From Serratia sp. FDAARGOS_506 (GTDB taxonomy: Bacteria; Pseudomonadota; Gammaproteobacteria; Enterobacterales; Enterobacteriaceae), in the NCBI RefSeq assembly GCF_003812745.1, contig NZ_CP033831.1:1922001-1986000 (forward strand): a stretch of 64,000 nt of DNA, written 5' to 3'. Below, in pieces: positions 36,804 through 44,383 of the stretch. The notes beneath the pieces are model-generated. The model did not search any database, was not told the origin of the DNA, and saw only the letters and a program-made list of their open reading frames with translations. Position 1 is the first letter of the stretch, and every line of letters starts with the position of its first letter. The translations under genes and the position numbers were made by a program.

Positions 36804-37384
36804 CAGCACACCTCCACGCGGGTGGTCCGCGGGATCGCCAGCAGGCGATCGCCGCAGGTCAGCAAAATATCCAGCCCCAGCGGGAAGCGCTGCGGGCGGT
36901 TGACCAGATAATCCAGCAGCGCCGGCGGCAGGCGCGGCGCAATCAGGCGTTGGCTCTCGATGCCGGGGCCGGTCAGGCGCAGCGCGGCGCCGTTCTCCAG
37001 CTCGGCGAGCTGCACGATGACCGTGGCGCCGAACTCCGGCGAGATTTCCGTGCCGTGCGGCAACGCCTGCAGATCGGCGGCTTGCAGCTGCTCATCGAAC
37101 AGGGCAAAACAGACCCCCTGCGCCGTGGCGGCCAGCGGCGCACCGCTGTGAAAACGAATGTTTGTTAGCACTTGCTCACTTTTGAGCGCAGCGCACAGCT
37201 GCAGCGGCGTTTCCTGATCGGCCAGCGTCAGCAGCACGGCGGTGCTGGCGGCGTTCAGCGGCGCCCAGGCCGGGCCGTTCGGCAGCGTCACCCGATGGCC
37301 CGGTTCGCTCAACGCTTTAAGAATCAAACGGAAAGCGTGCTGCGATTGGTCTATCGGTTGCTCAAAACCGGTCAATAAACTCAT
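36803..37384 (-). CDS. phnH: PhnH, C-P lyase core subunit
   Basis: Structural subunit of the PhnGHIJ complex, distantly related to PLP transferase folds but without cofactor. 193 residues, starting MSLLTGFEQPIDQSQHAFR, with LKALSEPGHRV and PRGIDLLLT-like PLGLDILLTCGDRLLAIPRTT. It lies three bases after phnG and overlaps phnI by one base. Confidence 0.95.
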   Translation of the reverse strand: MSLLTGFEQPIDQSQHAFRLILKALSEPGHRVTLPNGPAWAPLNAASTAVLLTLADQETPLQLCAALKSEQVLTNIRFHSGAPLAATAQGVCFALFDEQLQAADLQALPHGTEISPEFGATVIVQLAELENGAALRLTGPGIESQRLIAPRLPPALLDYLVNRPQRFPLGLDILLTCGDRLLAIPRTTRVEVC

Positions 37385-37387
37385 GGC

Positions 37388-37831
37388 TTAATCCCCTCGC
37401 ACCAGCGTAAAGAAATCCACCCGGCTGGCGGCGATCGCCCGGGCGCGCAGCTGGCGCTGCTCGTGCTGCAGCGCGGCCAGCGGCGCGATCAGCTGTTGTT
37501 GCAGGCGCTCGCCGTGTTCCGGCTGTTGCAGCAGCGCATCGGCCAGCGCGCACAGCTCGGCGTGCGCCTTGTCGCGCCCGGCGATATAGCTGTAGCCGTA
37601 GCCGCCGTTGTCCAGCTGCACCACCGCGCGGGTGACCGTCATGTCCCCCAGCACGAAGCGGCGGCCGGTGGCGCCCATGCGCCCCTGCAGCTGGGCCAGG
37701 CCGATCTCCGGCGCGCGGATGCTGCGGTAGCCCGGGCTGAGGTTCAGCGCCTGCCAGTGGCTGCGCAGCTGCTCGGGCCGGCTGTGCGCCAGCACCGACA
37801 TCCAGCGTTGTCTCGACTCTAAGGCTTGCAT
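37388..37831 (-). CDS. phnG: PhnG, C-P lyase core subunit
   Basis: Small subunit of the PhnGHIJ core, 147 residues. It shows RQRWMSVLAHS at the N-terminus, the RAPEIGLAQLQGRMGATGRRF region and FVLGDMTVTRAVVQL, and ends in RVDFFTLVRGD. The phnF stop abuts its ATG with no spacer, so phnF and phnG are translationally coupled. Confidence 0.95.
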   Translation of the reverse strand: MQALESRQRWMSVLAHSRPEQLRSHWQALNLSPGYRSIRAPEIGLAQLQGRMGATGRRFVLGDMTVTRAVVQLDNGGYGYSYIAGRDKAHAELCALADALLQQPEHGERLQQQLIAPLAALQHEQRQLRARAIAASRVDFFTLVRGD

Positions 37832-38560
37832 TCAGTGCTCCATCGTCAGTTCAATCATGTCGGCGCGGGCCAGGCTGACGGAGTATTCCGCCACGTCTTC
37901 GCCGCCGCTGCGGACGTTAAGGGTGCGCACGCACAGCAGCGGCGCGTGGGTGGCGATCTCCAGCAGCCGGCTCTCTTTGGCCTGCGCGCGGCGCGCGCTG
38001 ATGCGCGTCTGGCGGCGGGTCAGCGGCTGCTGGAGGTGCTGTTCGATAAACTGGTGCAGCGAACCGCTGTGGAACTGCTGCAGCGCCGGCCACCAGTCCA
38101 GATCGGGCAGATAGTGGTCGATCACGCTCATCGGCACGCCGTTGACCCGGCGCAGGGTGCGCAGGTGGATCACCATTTCGCCTTCTTCACGCGAAAGTGC
38201 GCTGGCGACATGCCCATTGCACGGGCGCAAGACAGCGAGTAAGCGCTCACTGGTGGGGTGGCTGCCCTGCTCGAACAGGTTCTGACTGAAGCGGGTATTG
38301 GCGTGCAGCGGGTAGTCGTAAGGCCGCATCAGCACCAGAATGCCGACGCCGTGGCGGCGCTGCAGCCAGCCGCGCTCCACCAGTTGATCCACCGCGCGGC
38401 GCAGGGTGTGGCGATTGACCTGATAACGCTCGGCCAGCTGCTGTTCCGAAGGCAGGTAGTCGCCGCAGCGGTACTGCGTGCGCAGCTCCTGTTCCAGCTG
38501 CGCGGCGATCTGCTGATAGCGGGTGGGGTAAGTGGTCGGATGTCTAGATAACTCCATCAT
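37832..38560 (-). CDS. phnF: PhnF, GntR/HutC-family regulator of phosphonate genes
   Basis: 242 residues: N-terminal winged helix (LPSEQQLAERYQVNRHTLRRAVDQLVERGWLQRRHG) and C-terminal UTRA ligand domain. The ATG at 38560 is preferred to 38557 because GAGG lies eight bases upstream. It heads the eleven-gene cluster, so it probably autoregulates; the ligand is likely a phosphonate or intermediate (inference). No phnCDE transporter lies upstream. Confidence 0.95.
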   Translation of the reverse strand: MMELSRHPTTYPTRYQQIAAQLEQELRTQYRCGDYLPSEQQLAERYQVNRHTLRRAVDQLVERGWLQRRHGVGILVLMRPYDYPLHANTRFSQNLFEQGSHPTSERLLAVLRPCNGHVASALSREEGEMVIHLRTLRRVNGVPMSVIDHYLPDLDWWPALQQFHSGSLHQFIEQHLQQPLTRRQTRISARRAQAKESRLLEIATHAPLLCVRTLNVRSGGEDVAEYSVSLARADMIELTMEH

Positions 38561-38590
38561 AATAAAAACCTCGTCATACCGATGGCTGTG

Positions 38591-38620
38591 CGATGAAGGC
38601 GGAAGCGGTGCGTTTCATCG
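38591..38620. promoter_or_regulatory. Inverted repeat upstream of phnF (possible operator)
   Basis: CGATGAA (38591-38597) and TTCATCG (38614-38620) form perfect 7-bp arms with a 16-base centre, about 30 bases upstream of the phnF start. It could be a PhnF operator or an mRNA hairpin. No convincing Pho box was found in the 227-base gap. Confidence 0.35.
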
Positions 38621-38787
38621 TGCGTCTACCCTGTGGTTTTCACGTTGGCATCATGGTGACGGGCGCAGATGACAATCGCGTTACGCCTCGGTGGCGAACA
38701 GATGAACTATTTAGGACAGCCCGGGCGTGCACGGGCGGCGGCGGCGCGCTATGCTGGCGCCTCTGTTGACTGACTCTGGCCGCTACC

Positions 38788-39843
38788 ATGCCGCAACCTC
38801 TGAACGCCCCTGAACATGCCCCACGCGCCTGGCCGCTGTGGAAACCGATCCTGTTTCTGCTGGTGGTGGCCGTCGGCCTCTACTACGTCAAATGGCAGCC
38901 GTACTACGGCAAGGCCTTCGTGGCGGCGGACAGCCACTCGATCGGCAAATCGATCCTGGCCGACGGCGCCGCGAGCCCTTGGCTGGCGGCCTGGCAGTAC
39001 GCGCTGGTCTACTTCACCGCAGTGTGGAAGGCGGCGCTGCTCGGGGTGCTGTTAGGTTCGCTGGTGCAGGTGCTGATCCCGCGCGACTGGCTGGCGCGCA
39101 CGCTCGGCCACCGGCGTTTTTCCGGCACCGTGCTGGGCGCGCTGATCGCGCTGCCGGGCATGATGTGCACCTGCTGTGCCGCACCGGTTGCCGCCGGCAT
39201 GCGCCGCCAGTCGGTGTCCAGCGGCGCCGCGCTGGCCTTTTGGCTCGCCAACCCGGTATTGAACCCGGCGACGCTGGTGTTCATGGGATTTGTGCTCGGT
39301 TGGCCGTTCGCCGCCATCCGTCTGGTGGCGGGCGTGGTGATGGTGCTGGGCATCGCCTGGCTGGTGCAGCGCGTGACCGCCAACGATCCGCAGCCTGCCG
39401 CGCCGCAGCCGCCGGTGATGACGGCGCAGAGCGACGAACGGCCGTTCCTTGCTCGCTGGGGCAAAGCGCTGTGGGCGCTGTTTTGGTCAACCATTCCGAT
39501 CTACGTGCTGGCGGTGCTGGCGCTGGGCGCGGCGCGGGTCTGGCTGTTCCCGCACGCCGACGGCGCCGTCGACAATAGCCTGCTGTGGATCGTTGCTCTG
39601 GCGATCGTCGGCTGCCTGTTCGTTATCCCCACCGCGGCGGAAATCCCGATCGTGCAGACCATGATGCTGGCGGGCATGGGCGCAGGCCCGGCGCTGGCGC
39701 TGCTGATGACCCTGCCGGCGGTCAGCCTGCCTTCGCTGCTGATGCTCAACAAGGCCTTCTCCACCCGGGCGCTGTGCCTGACGGCGGCGCTGGTGGCGCT
39801 GTGCGGCGCACTGACCGGCGTGGTGGGGATGGGGTTGGTGTAA
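38788..39843 (+). CDS. yraQ: YraQ, DUF318-family permease
   Basis: 351-residue inner-membrane protein of the ArsP/DUF318 permease family; about eight to ten helices. Conserved features: QVLIPRDWLARTLG, PGMMCTCCAAPVAAGMRRQ with the CTCC cysteines, FWLANPVLNPATLVFMGF and IPTAAEIPIVQTMMLAGMG. Related ArsP proteins export organoarsenicals; the YraQ substrate is unknown. Divergent from the phn cluster, which separates it from yraR. Confidence 0.93.
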   Translation: MPQPLNAPEHAPRAWPLWKPILFLLVVAVGLYYVKWQPYYGKAFVAADSHSIGKSILADGAASPWLAAWQYALVYFTAVWKAALLGVLLGSLVQVLIPRDWLARTLGHRRFSGTVLGALIALPGMMCTCCAAPVAAGMRRQSVSSGAALAFWLANPVLNPATLVFMGFVLGWPFAAIRLVAGVVMVLGIAWLVQRVTANDPQPAAPQPPVMTAQSDERPFLARWGKALWALFWSTIPIYVLAVLALGAARVWLFPHADGAVDNSLLWIVALAIVGCLFVIPTAAEIPIVQTMMLAGMGAGPALALLMTLPAVSLPSLLMLNKAFSTRALCLTAALVALCGALTGVVGMGLV

Positions 39844-40186
39844 CTTACCGTTGCTGATGAGTGGCCCGATGCTGTCTCAAGGGAGGAGATGGCACCTTTG
39901 AGCGTTTATGCACCGGCATAGCGTTTTATCTAAGCCATTTGGAGGCAGAAAAATGGATGGCTATATTTAAAGCGAAAATCCGGGTGCGTTATCGAGGAGG
40001 GGGTTGAGGGGGATTCGTTCTGGGCTGGCAGTGTCTACATATAGAACTGCCAGGCGGCTCTGAGCAGGGAGAATACGTGAATTTCTCATTGGCGCACAAG
40101 TCACACTAGAGGTATCTTCTTAATAAGAAGAGTGATATTTGACGGTTTATTTAGTGATATTCAGTTAGGTTTAAAAAGGAGTTTTT
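39844..40186. other. Non-coding junction upstream of nuclease-like gene
   Basis: 343 bases without a convincing gene, falling in GC toward the next gene. Two palindromes: CTGGCAGT/ACTGCCAG (40025-40032, 40046-40053) and TCTTCTTA-A-TAAGAAGA (40115-40131). The second lies about 55 bases before the gene start and directly upstream of a TTGACG hexamer (40139-40144), so it may be an operator. No tRNA fragment or long direct repeat was seen. Confidence 0.5.
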
Positions 40187-41188
40187 GTGGCATTATATAA
40201 CATTTCCAACAAAATATTGACACCTTTAGAGAGAACCTCGTTTTCTATTGAGGGATTGCAAGAGCGTTATGATTTGCAAACGGCAATTAAAAATAACATC
40301 ACCATATTGGCACCCGATTGTCTTGTCATCGCCGAAGAATTTTCTGACTGGGAAGATAGTCGGAGAAGGATTGATATATTAGCCATTGATAAACAGGCAA
40401 ACCTTGTAGTAATAGAATTAAAACGTGATGAGTTTGGTGCTCATATGGAACTCCAAGCATTAAGGTATGCGGCGATGATATCTACTATGAGTTTTTCTAA
40501 AGCATGTGAGTATTATCAGGACTACCTTTCTAAGAATAATGTTGATATTGATGCTAAAGAAAAAATACTAGACTTTGTTGAGATTCAAGATACGGAGCTT
40601 GTCGACTTTGGTAAAGATATAAGAGTTATATTGGCATCGGCTGGGTTTAGTAAGGAACTTACTACTACGGCGATTTGGTTAAGAGATAAAGGTGTTGATA
40701 TTAGCTGCGTGAAAATCACACCTTATAGTTTTAAAGGTGAGGTTCTAATTAATGCTGAGCAGATAATACCGGTCCCAGAGCTGAACGAATACCAAGTTAG
40801 ATTTAGAGAGAAGCGTATAGAGCAGATTGCCAACTCTAAAAAATCAGAAAAGGATTACTCAAGTTATAGATACAAAGGACTTGTCCTAAATAAAAGGAAT
40901 CTTGCTTTGGAGATCTTTACTGATTGGATAGAGAAGAATAATCCTGCTAACTTCGATGAACTGAGGGAAAAATTATTTGGAGTCATAAAAAATCGTACGA
41001 TAGCTTTAGCTGAATGTATTAGTGATGAGAGAAAGAATAGATACCATATGAATGATGATGATCTTATTGAGCTCGAATCAGGTGAAATAATAGTCATATC
41101 CAATCAATGGGGTATAGGTAACATTGAACGAGTTTTGGATTTTTTCCGCAAAGATGGCTTTGTTGTCGAAAAAGTTGAGGTTGAATAG
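40187..41188 (+). CDS. PD-(D/E)XK nuclease-like protein, AT-rich, probably acquired
   Basis: 333 residues from GTG 40187 behind AAAAAGGAG. Residues about 45-95 have a RecB/NucS-type nuclease core: Glu50/51, Asp63 in RRIDILAID, Glu77-x-Lys79 in VVIELKRD, and Gln90-xxx-Tyr94 in QALRY. Residues about 115-200 form a second domain (LASAGFSKELTTTAIWLRDKG, VLINAEQIIPVPE), and the C-terminal 100 residues look like a separate basic/winged-helix region. Composition is strongly AT-rich with codons unlike the GC-rich neighbours. A role in DNA defence or repair is only inferred. Confidence 0.75.
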   Translation: MALYNISNKILTPLERTSFSIEGLQERYDLQTAIKNNITILAPDCLVIAEEFSDWEDSRRRIDILAIDKQANLVVIELKRDEFGAHMELQALRYAAMISTMSFSKACEYYQDYLSKNNVDIDAKEKILDFVEIQDTELVDFGKDIRVILASAGFSKELTTTAIWLRDKGVDISCVKITPYSFKGEVLINAEQIIPVPELNEYQVRFREKRIEQIANSKKSEKDYSSYRYKGLVLNKRNLALEIFTDWIEKNNPANFDELREKLFGVIKNRTIALAECISDERKNRYHMNDDDLIELESGEIIVISNQWGIGNIERVLDFFRKDGFVVEKVEVE

Positions 41189-41242
41189 AAATAACAACTC
41201 TTTTATTTTTTTATAAAGCTCTGGGAGCTGTTCTACCCTACA

Positions 41243-41313
41243 TTATTAACGCACCACAGTGTTAATAACGTCTGCTTTTGGCACAGATCCGCCCATCAGA
41301 TTGGCTCTGTGCC
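41243..41313. repeat. Pair of hairpins downstream of nuclease-like gene
   Basis: TTATTAAC (41243-41250)/GTTAATAA (41261-41268) and GGCACAGA (41280-41287)/TCTGTGCC (41306-41313), both perfect 8-bp arms, lie between the AT-rich gene and nrdG. Neither has a T tract. They may be transcript ends or remnants of an integrated element. Confidence 0.5.
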
Positions 41314-41368
41314 CTAGCTGCGCGAAGTCAAGCTAGAGCTAACACATGTCGAGATACGTACTGCTAGC

Positions 41369-41833
41369 TCATCGCAACCTATGCACCACCTGGTTGCTGC
41401 TGCCGCGCCAAATCAGCGCCGGGTCTTTCAAATCCTGCACGAACTTGCCGTCGATCAGCACGTTGATCCTGTCCACCACCTGCATTTGCTGCTCGTCCAG
41501 CTCCGCAAGCCGGTAGCCGGTCCACAGCCAGATATCCTTGCCGGGGCATTCGGTGCGCACCCGTTTCACCAGCTTTAAGATGCTCGGGACGTTGGCCGGG
41601 TGCAGCGGATCGCCGCCGGAGAGCGACAGCCCCTGGCGCGGCACGCGCGTATCGTTCAGATCGGTGATGATGCGCTCTTCCAACTCCGGGGTAAACGGCT
41701 GGCCGGAGTTGAGCCGCCAGGTGCTCTTGTTGTAGCAACCGGGGCACTGGTGCACGCAGCCGGCGACAAACAGCGTGCAGCGGGTGCCGGGGCCGTTGAC
41801 GACGTCGATCGGATAATACTGGTGATAATTCAT
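41369..41833 (-). CDS. nrdG: Anaerobic RNR-activating protein NrdG
   Basis: Radical SAM activase that generates the glycyl radical on NrdD. The ATG at 41833 gives 154 residues, the E. coli length, beginning MNYHQYYPIDVVNGPG. The cluster motif is CVHQCPGC (Cx3Cx2C), followed by LSLSGGDPLHP. It lies 167 bases after nrdD; that gap contains palindromes rather than a tight coupling. Confidence 0.97.
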   Translation of the reverse strand: MNYHQYYPIDVVNGPGTRCTLFVAGCVHQCPGCYNKSTWRLNSGQPFTPELEERIITDLNDTRVPRQGLSLSGGDPLHPANVPSILKLVKRVRTECPGKDIWLWTGYRLAELDEQQMQVVDRINVLIDGKFVQDLKDPALIWRGSSNQVVHRLR

Positions 41834-42000
41834 GTGAGGCCCGCCCATCAGGCTATTTTACTGGCCATTTTGCCTCCGGGCAGTGCTCCCAATCCTCACG
41901 TACTGCGTGTACGCTCCGGTTTGTGCGCGCTGGCGAAGGCAAACTGGCTGCGACAACCACGCCTGATAAACAGGCTTCTGCATAGGCTGCGCGGCGTTTC
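41834..42000. repeat. Palindrome-rich intergenic element between nrdD and nrdG
   Basis: 167 bases containing CGTAC/GTACG arms within a CCTCACGTACTGCGTGTACG segment and a GCCTG-ATAAA-CAGGC hairpin. The first segment resembles short dispersed palindromes I recall from Serratia and Yersinia intergenic regions; only one copy is visible here, so repeat status rests on memory. Confidence 0.4.
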
Positions 42001-44139
42001 TCAGCCGAGCTGCCCATTGCCGAGGTGTTTCACCCGGCGTTTCACCTCTTCCTGCTTGCCGGCGTTGAACGGCCGGGCATCGGGGCTACCGAGATAGCCG
42101 CACACCCGGCGGGTGACCGAGACCTTGGCCGAGTCGTGGTTGCCGCATTTCGGGCAGGTGAAGCCTTTGCTGGTGCAGGAGAATTCACCGGTGAAGCCGC
42201 ATTCGTAGCACTCGTCGATCGGCGTGTTGGTGCCGTAGTAAGGCACCCGGCTGTAGCTGTAGTCCCACACGTCTTCCAGCGCCTTCAGGTTATGCTGCAG
42301 GTTCGGGTATTCGCCGTAGCAGATGAAGCCGCCGCTGGCCAACGGCGGGTAGGGCGCCTCGAAGTCCAGCTTGTCATATGGGTTAACTTTCTTCTCCACG
42401 TCGAGGTGGAAGCTGTTGGTGTAATAGCCCTTATCGGTGACGCCCGGCACCACGCCGAAATCGGCGGTGTCCAGCCGGCAGAAGCGATCGCACAGGTTTT
42501 CGCTCGGCGTGCTGTAGAGGCTGAAGCCGTAGCCGGTCTCGTCCTTCCAGGCGTCGACGGCGGCGCGCAGCCGCGCGACGATCGCCACCGCTTTGGCGCG
42601 CAGCGCCTCGTCGTCATACACGTGATTTTCGCCGCCGAACAGCGCGTTGATGGTCTCGTGCAGGCCGATGTAGCCCAGCGAAATCGAGGCGCGACCGTTC
42701 TTGAAGATGTCGGCGATGTTGTCGTCGGCCTTGAGCCGCACGCCGCAGGCGCCTTCCATGTACAAGATTGGCGCCACCCGCGCCTTGATGCCTTCCAGCC
42801 GGGCGATGCGCGTCATCAGGGCCTTTTTCGCCAGCTGCAGGCGCTGATCCAGCAGCGCCCAGAAGCGCGACTCGTCGCCCATCGCCTCCAGCGCGATGCG
42901 CGGCAGGTTGAGGCTGATGACGCCGATGTTATTGCGGCCGTCGTGCACCAGCTCGCCGTCCTGCTCGTAGGTGCCGAGGAAGCTGCGGCAGCCCATCGGC
43001 GTTTTGAACGAGCCGGTGACCTTTACTACCTGATCGTAGTTGAGGATGTCCGGGTACATGCGCTTGCTGGCGCACTCCAGCGCCAGCTGTTTGATGTCAT
43101 AGTTCGGATCGCCGTACTGGTGGTTGAGGCCGTCGCGGATGGCGAACACCAGTTTGGGGAACACGGCGGTCTTGCGGTTTTTGCCCAGCCCGGCGATGCG
43201 GTTTTTCAGGATCGAGCGCTGGATCAGGCGCGATTCCCAGCTGGTGCCGAGGCCGAAGCCGAAGGTGACGAACGGCGTCTGGCCGTTGGCGGTGTGCAGG
43301 GTGTTGACCTCGTACTCCAGCGACTGGAAGGCGTCGTAACACTCTTTCTCGGTGCGCGCCATGGCATAGCCTTTGGCGTCCGGGATCTGCCACTCTTCCG
43401 CCACCTGCAGGTGTTTGCGGAAACTCTCGTCGACGAACGGCGCCAGGATTTCATCGATGCGGTTGATGGTGGTGCCGCCATAGATATGGCTGGCGACCTG
43501 GGCGATGATCTGCGCGGTCACGGCGGTGGCGGTGGAGATCGACTTCGGCGGCTCGATTTCGGCGTTGCCCATCTTGAAGCCGTTGGTCAGCATGCCTTTC
43601 AGATCGATCAGCATGCAGTTGAACATCGGGAAGAACGGCGAGTAGTCGAGATCGTGGTAGTGAATTTCGCCGCGTTCATGGGCCAGCACCACGTCGCGCG
43701 GCAGGATGTGCTGCTTGGCGTAGTGTTTGGCGACGATGCCCGCCAGCAGGTCGCGCTGGGTGGGGATCACCTTGCTGTCCTTGTTGGCGTTCTCGTTCAG
43801 CAGCGCGCGGTTGCTCTGCTCGACCAGGCCGCGAATTTCCTGGTTCAGGCGGCCGCGCAGCTCGCGCGCCACGTCGCGATCGTGGCGGTATTCGATATAG
43901 GCGCGCGCCAGCTGTTTGTACTCGCCGGCCATCAGCTGGTTTTCCACCGCCTGCTGGATTTCGTGGATATCGACGCGCGGCTGCTGCTCCATGCGCTGAG
44001 CGACCACGCGGGCGACGGTGGCGCAGTAGTCGGCGTCGACCACGCCCACCGCCAGCGCGGCGCGCTCGATGGCCTGCGCGATGCGCGCTTCGTCAAAAGG
44101 TACCTGGCAACCGTCCCGCTTAATCACTACTGGTTTCAC
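42001..44139 (-). CDS. nrdD: Anaerobic ribonucleoside-triphosphate reductase NrdD
   Basis: Class III glycyl-radical reductase that makes dNTPs without oxygen. GTG at 44139 is chosen: AAGGAG lies six bases upstream and the product is 712 residues, the E. coli length, beginning MKPVVIKRDGCQVPF; the frame to 44172 adds unconserved residues. N-terminal ATP-cone domain, barrel core (GFGLGTSWESRL), zinc cysteines CYECGF and CPKCGN, and Gly681 in RVCGYLGSP as the radical site. The FNR/NrdR-type promoter lies upstream. Confidence 0.98.
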   Translation of the reverse strand: MKPVVIKRDGCQVPFDEARIAQAIERAALAVGVVDADYCATVARVVAQRMEQQPRVDIHEIQQAVENQLMAGEYKQLARAYIEYRHDRDVARELRGRLNQEIRGLVEQSNRALLNENANKDSKVIPTQRDLLAGIVAKHYAKQHILPRDVVLAHERGEIHYHDLDYSPFFPMFNCMLIDLKGMLTNGFKMGNAEIEPPKSISTATAVTAQIIAQVASHIYGGTTINRIDEILAPFVDESFRKHLQVAEEWQIPDAKGYAMARTEKECYDAFQSLEYEVNTLHTANGQTPFVTFGFGLGTSWESRLIQRSILKNRIAGLGKNRKTAVFPKLVFAIRDGLNHQYGDPNYDIKQLALECASKRMYPDILNYDQVVKVTGSFKTPMGCRSFLGTYEQDGELVHDGRNNIGVISLNLPRIALEAMGDESRFWALLDQRLQLAKKALMTRIARLEGIKARVAPILYMEGACGVRLKADDNIADIFKNGRASISLGYIGLHETINALFGGENHVYDDEALRAKAVAIVARLRAAVDAWKDETGYGFSLYSTPSENLCDRFCRLDTADFGVVPGVTDKGYYTNSFHLDVEKKVNPYDKLDFEAPYPPLASGGFICYGEYPNLQHNLKALEDVWDYSYSRVPYYGTNTPIDECYECGFTGEFSCTSKGFTCPKCGNHDSAKVSVTRRVCGYLGSPDARPFNAGKQEEVKRRVKHLGNGQLG

Positions 44140-44274
44140 GTTGTACTCCTTGTTCCCCGAGGGAGCGTTCATACCCGCCTGGCGTGGCGAGCAACCGTCA
44201 AATTTCGCTTATCCACAGGGCAAAGCCGCAGCGCGCAAGGGCTGTGGCGGCGTGTGGATGATTTTGTGGATAAC

Positions 44275-44320
44275 TACTATATATAGGTGTTCGCAATTCT
44301 TAATGCACTATATATAGATA
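44275..44320 (-). promoter_or_regulatory. Two NrdR boxes and -10 element of nrdDG
   Basis: Two copies of CTATATATAG (44277-44286 and 44308-44317), 31 bases apart centre to centre, within longer matches to the NrdR box (ACACTATATATWGTGT type). A 31-base spacing, three helical turns, is typical of paired NrdR boxes. The upstream box contains TATAGT (44312-44307), a good -10 hexamer, so bound NrdR would block the promoter. Confidence 0.85.
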
Positions 44321-44334
44321 TTGGCGAGATTCTT

Positions 44335-44348
44335 TTGATGTAGAACAA
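44335..44348 (-). promoter_or_regulatory. FNR box of nrdDG
   Basis: TTGATGTAGAACAA (plus strand) matches TTGATnnnnATCAA at 9 of 10 defined positions. With the -10 TATAGT at 44312-44307 the start would be about 44300, which centres this box at -41.5, the classic class II FNR activation position. Confidence 0.8.
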
Positions 44349-44383
44349 GGAAAACGGAAGAGCGTGCGCTAGCTGAACAGTCG

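Noticed and set aside
38561-38787. Possible Pho box (TTGTCAT...CCGTCAC, minus strand) upstream of phnF
   Set aside because: The two half repeats are 13 rather than 11 bases apart and the rest does not match, so it was not called.
39844-41368. Genomic island or prophage attachment site around the AT-rich gene
   Set aside because: No integrase, no tRNA fragment and no long direct repeats were seen; only one foreign-looking gene is present.
42025-44286. 753-codon plus-strand frame opposite nrdD
   Set aside because: Runs through the nrdD promoter elements and lacks any recognisable domain; shadow frame.
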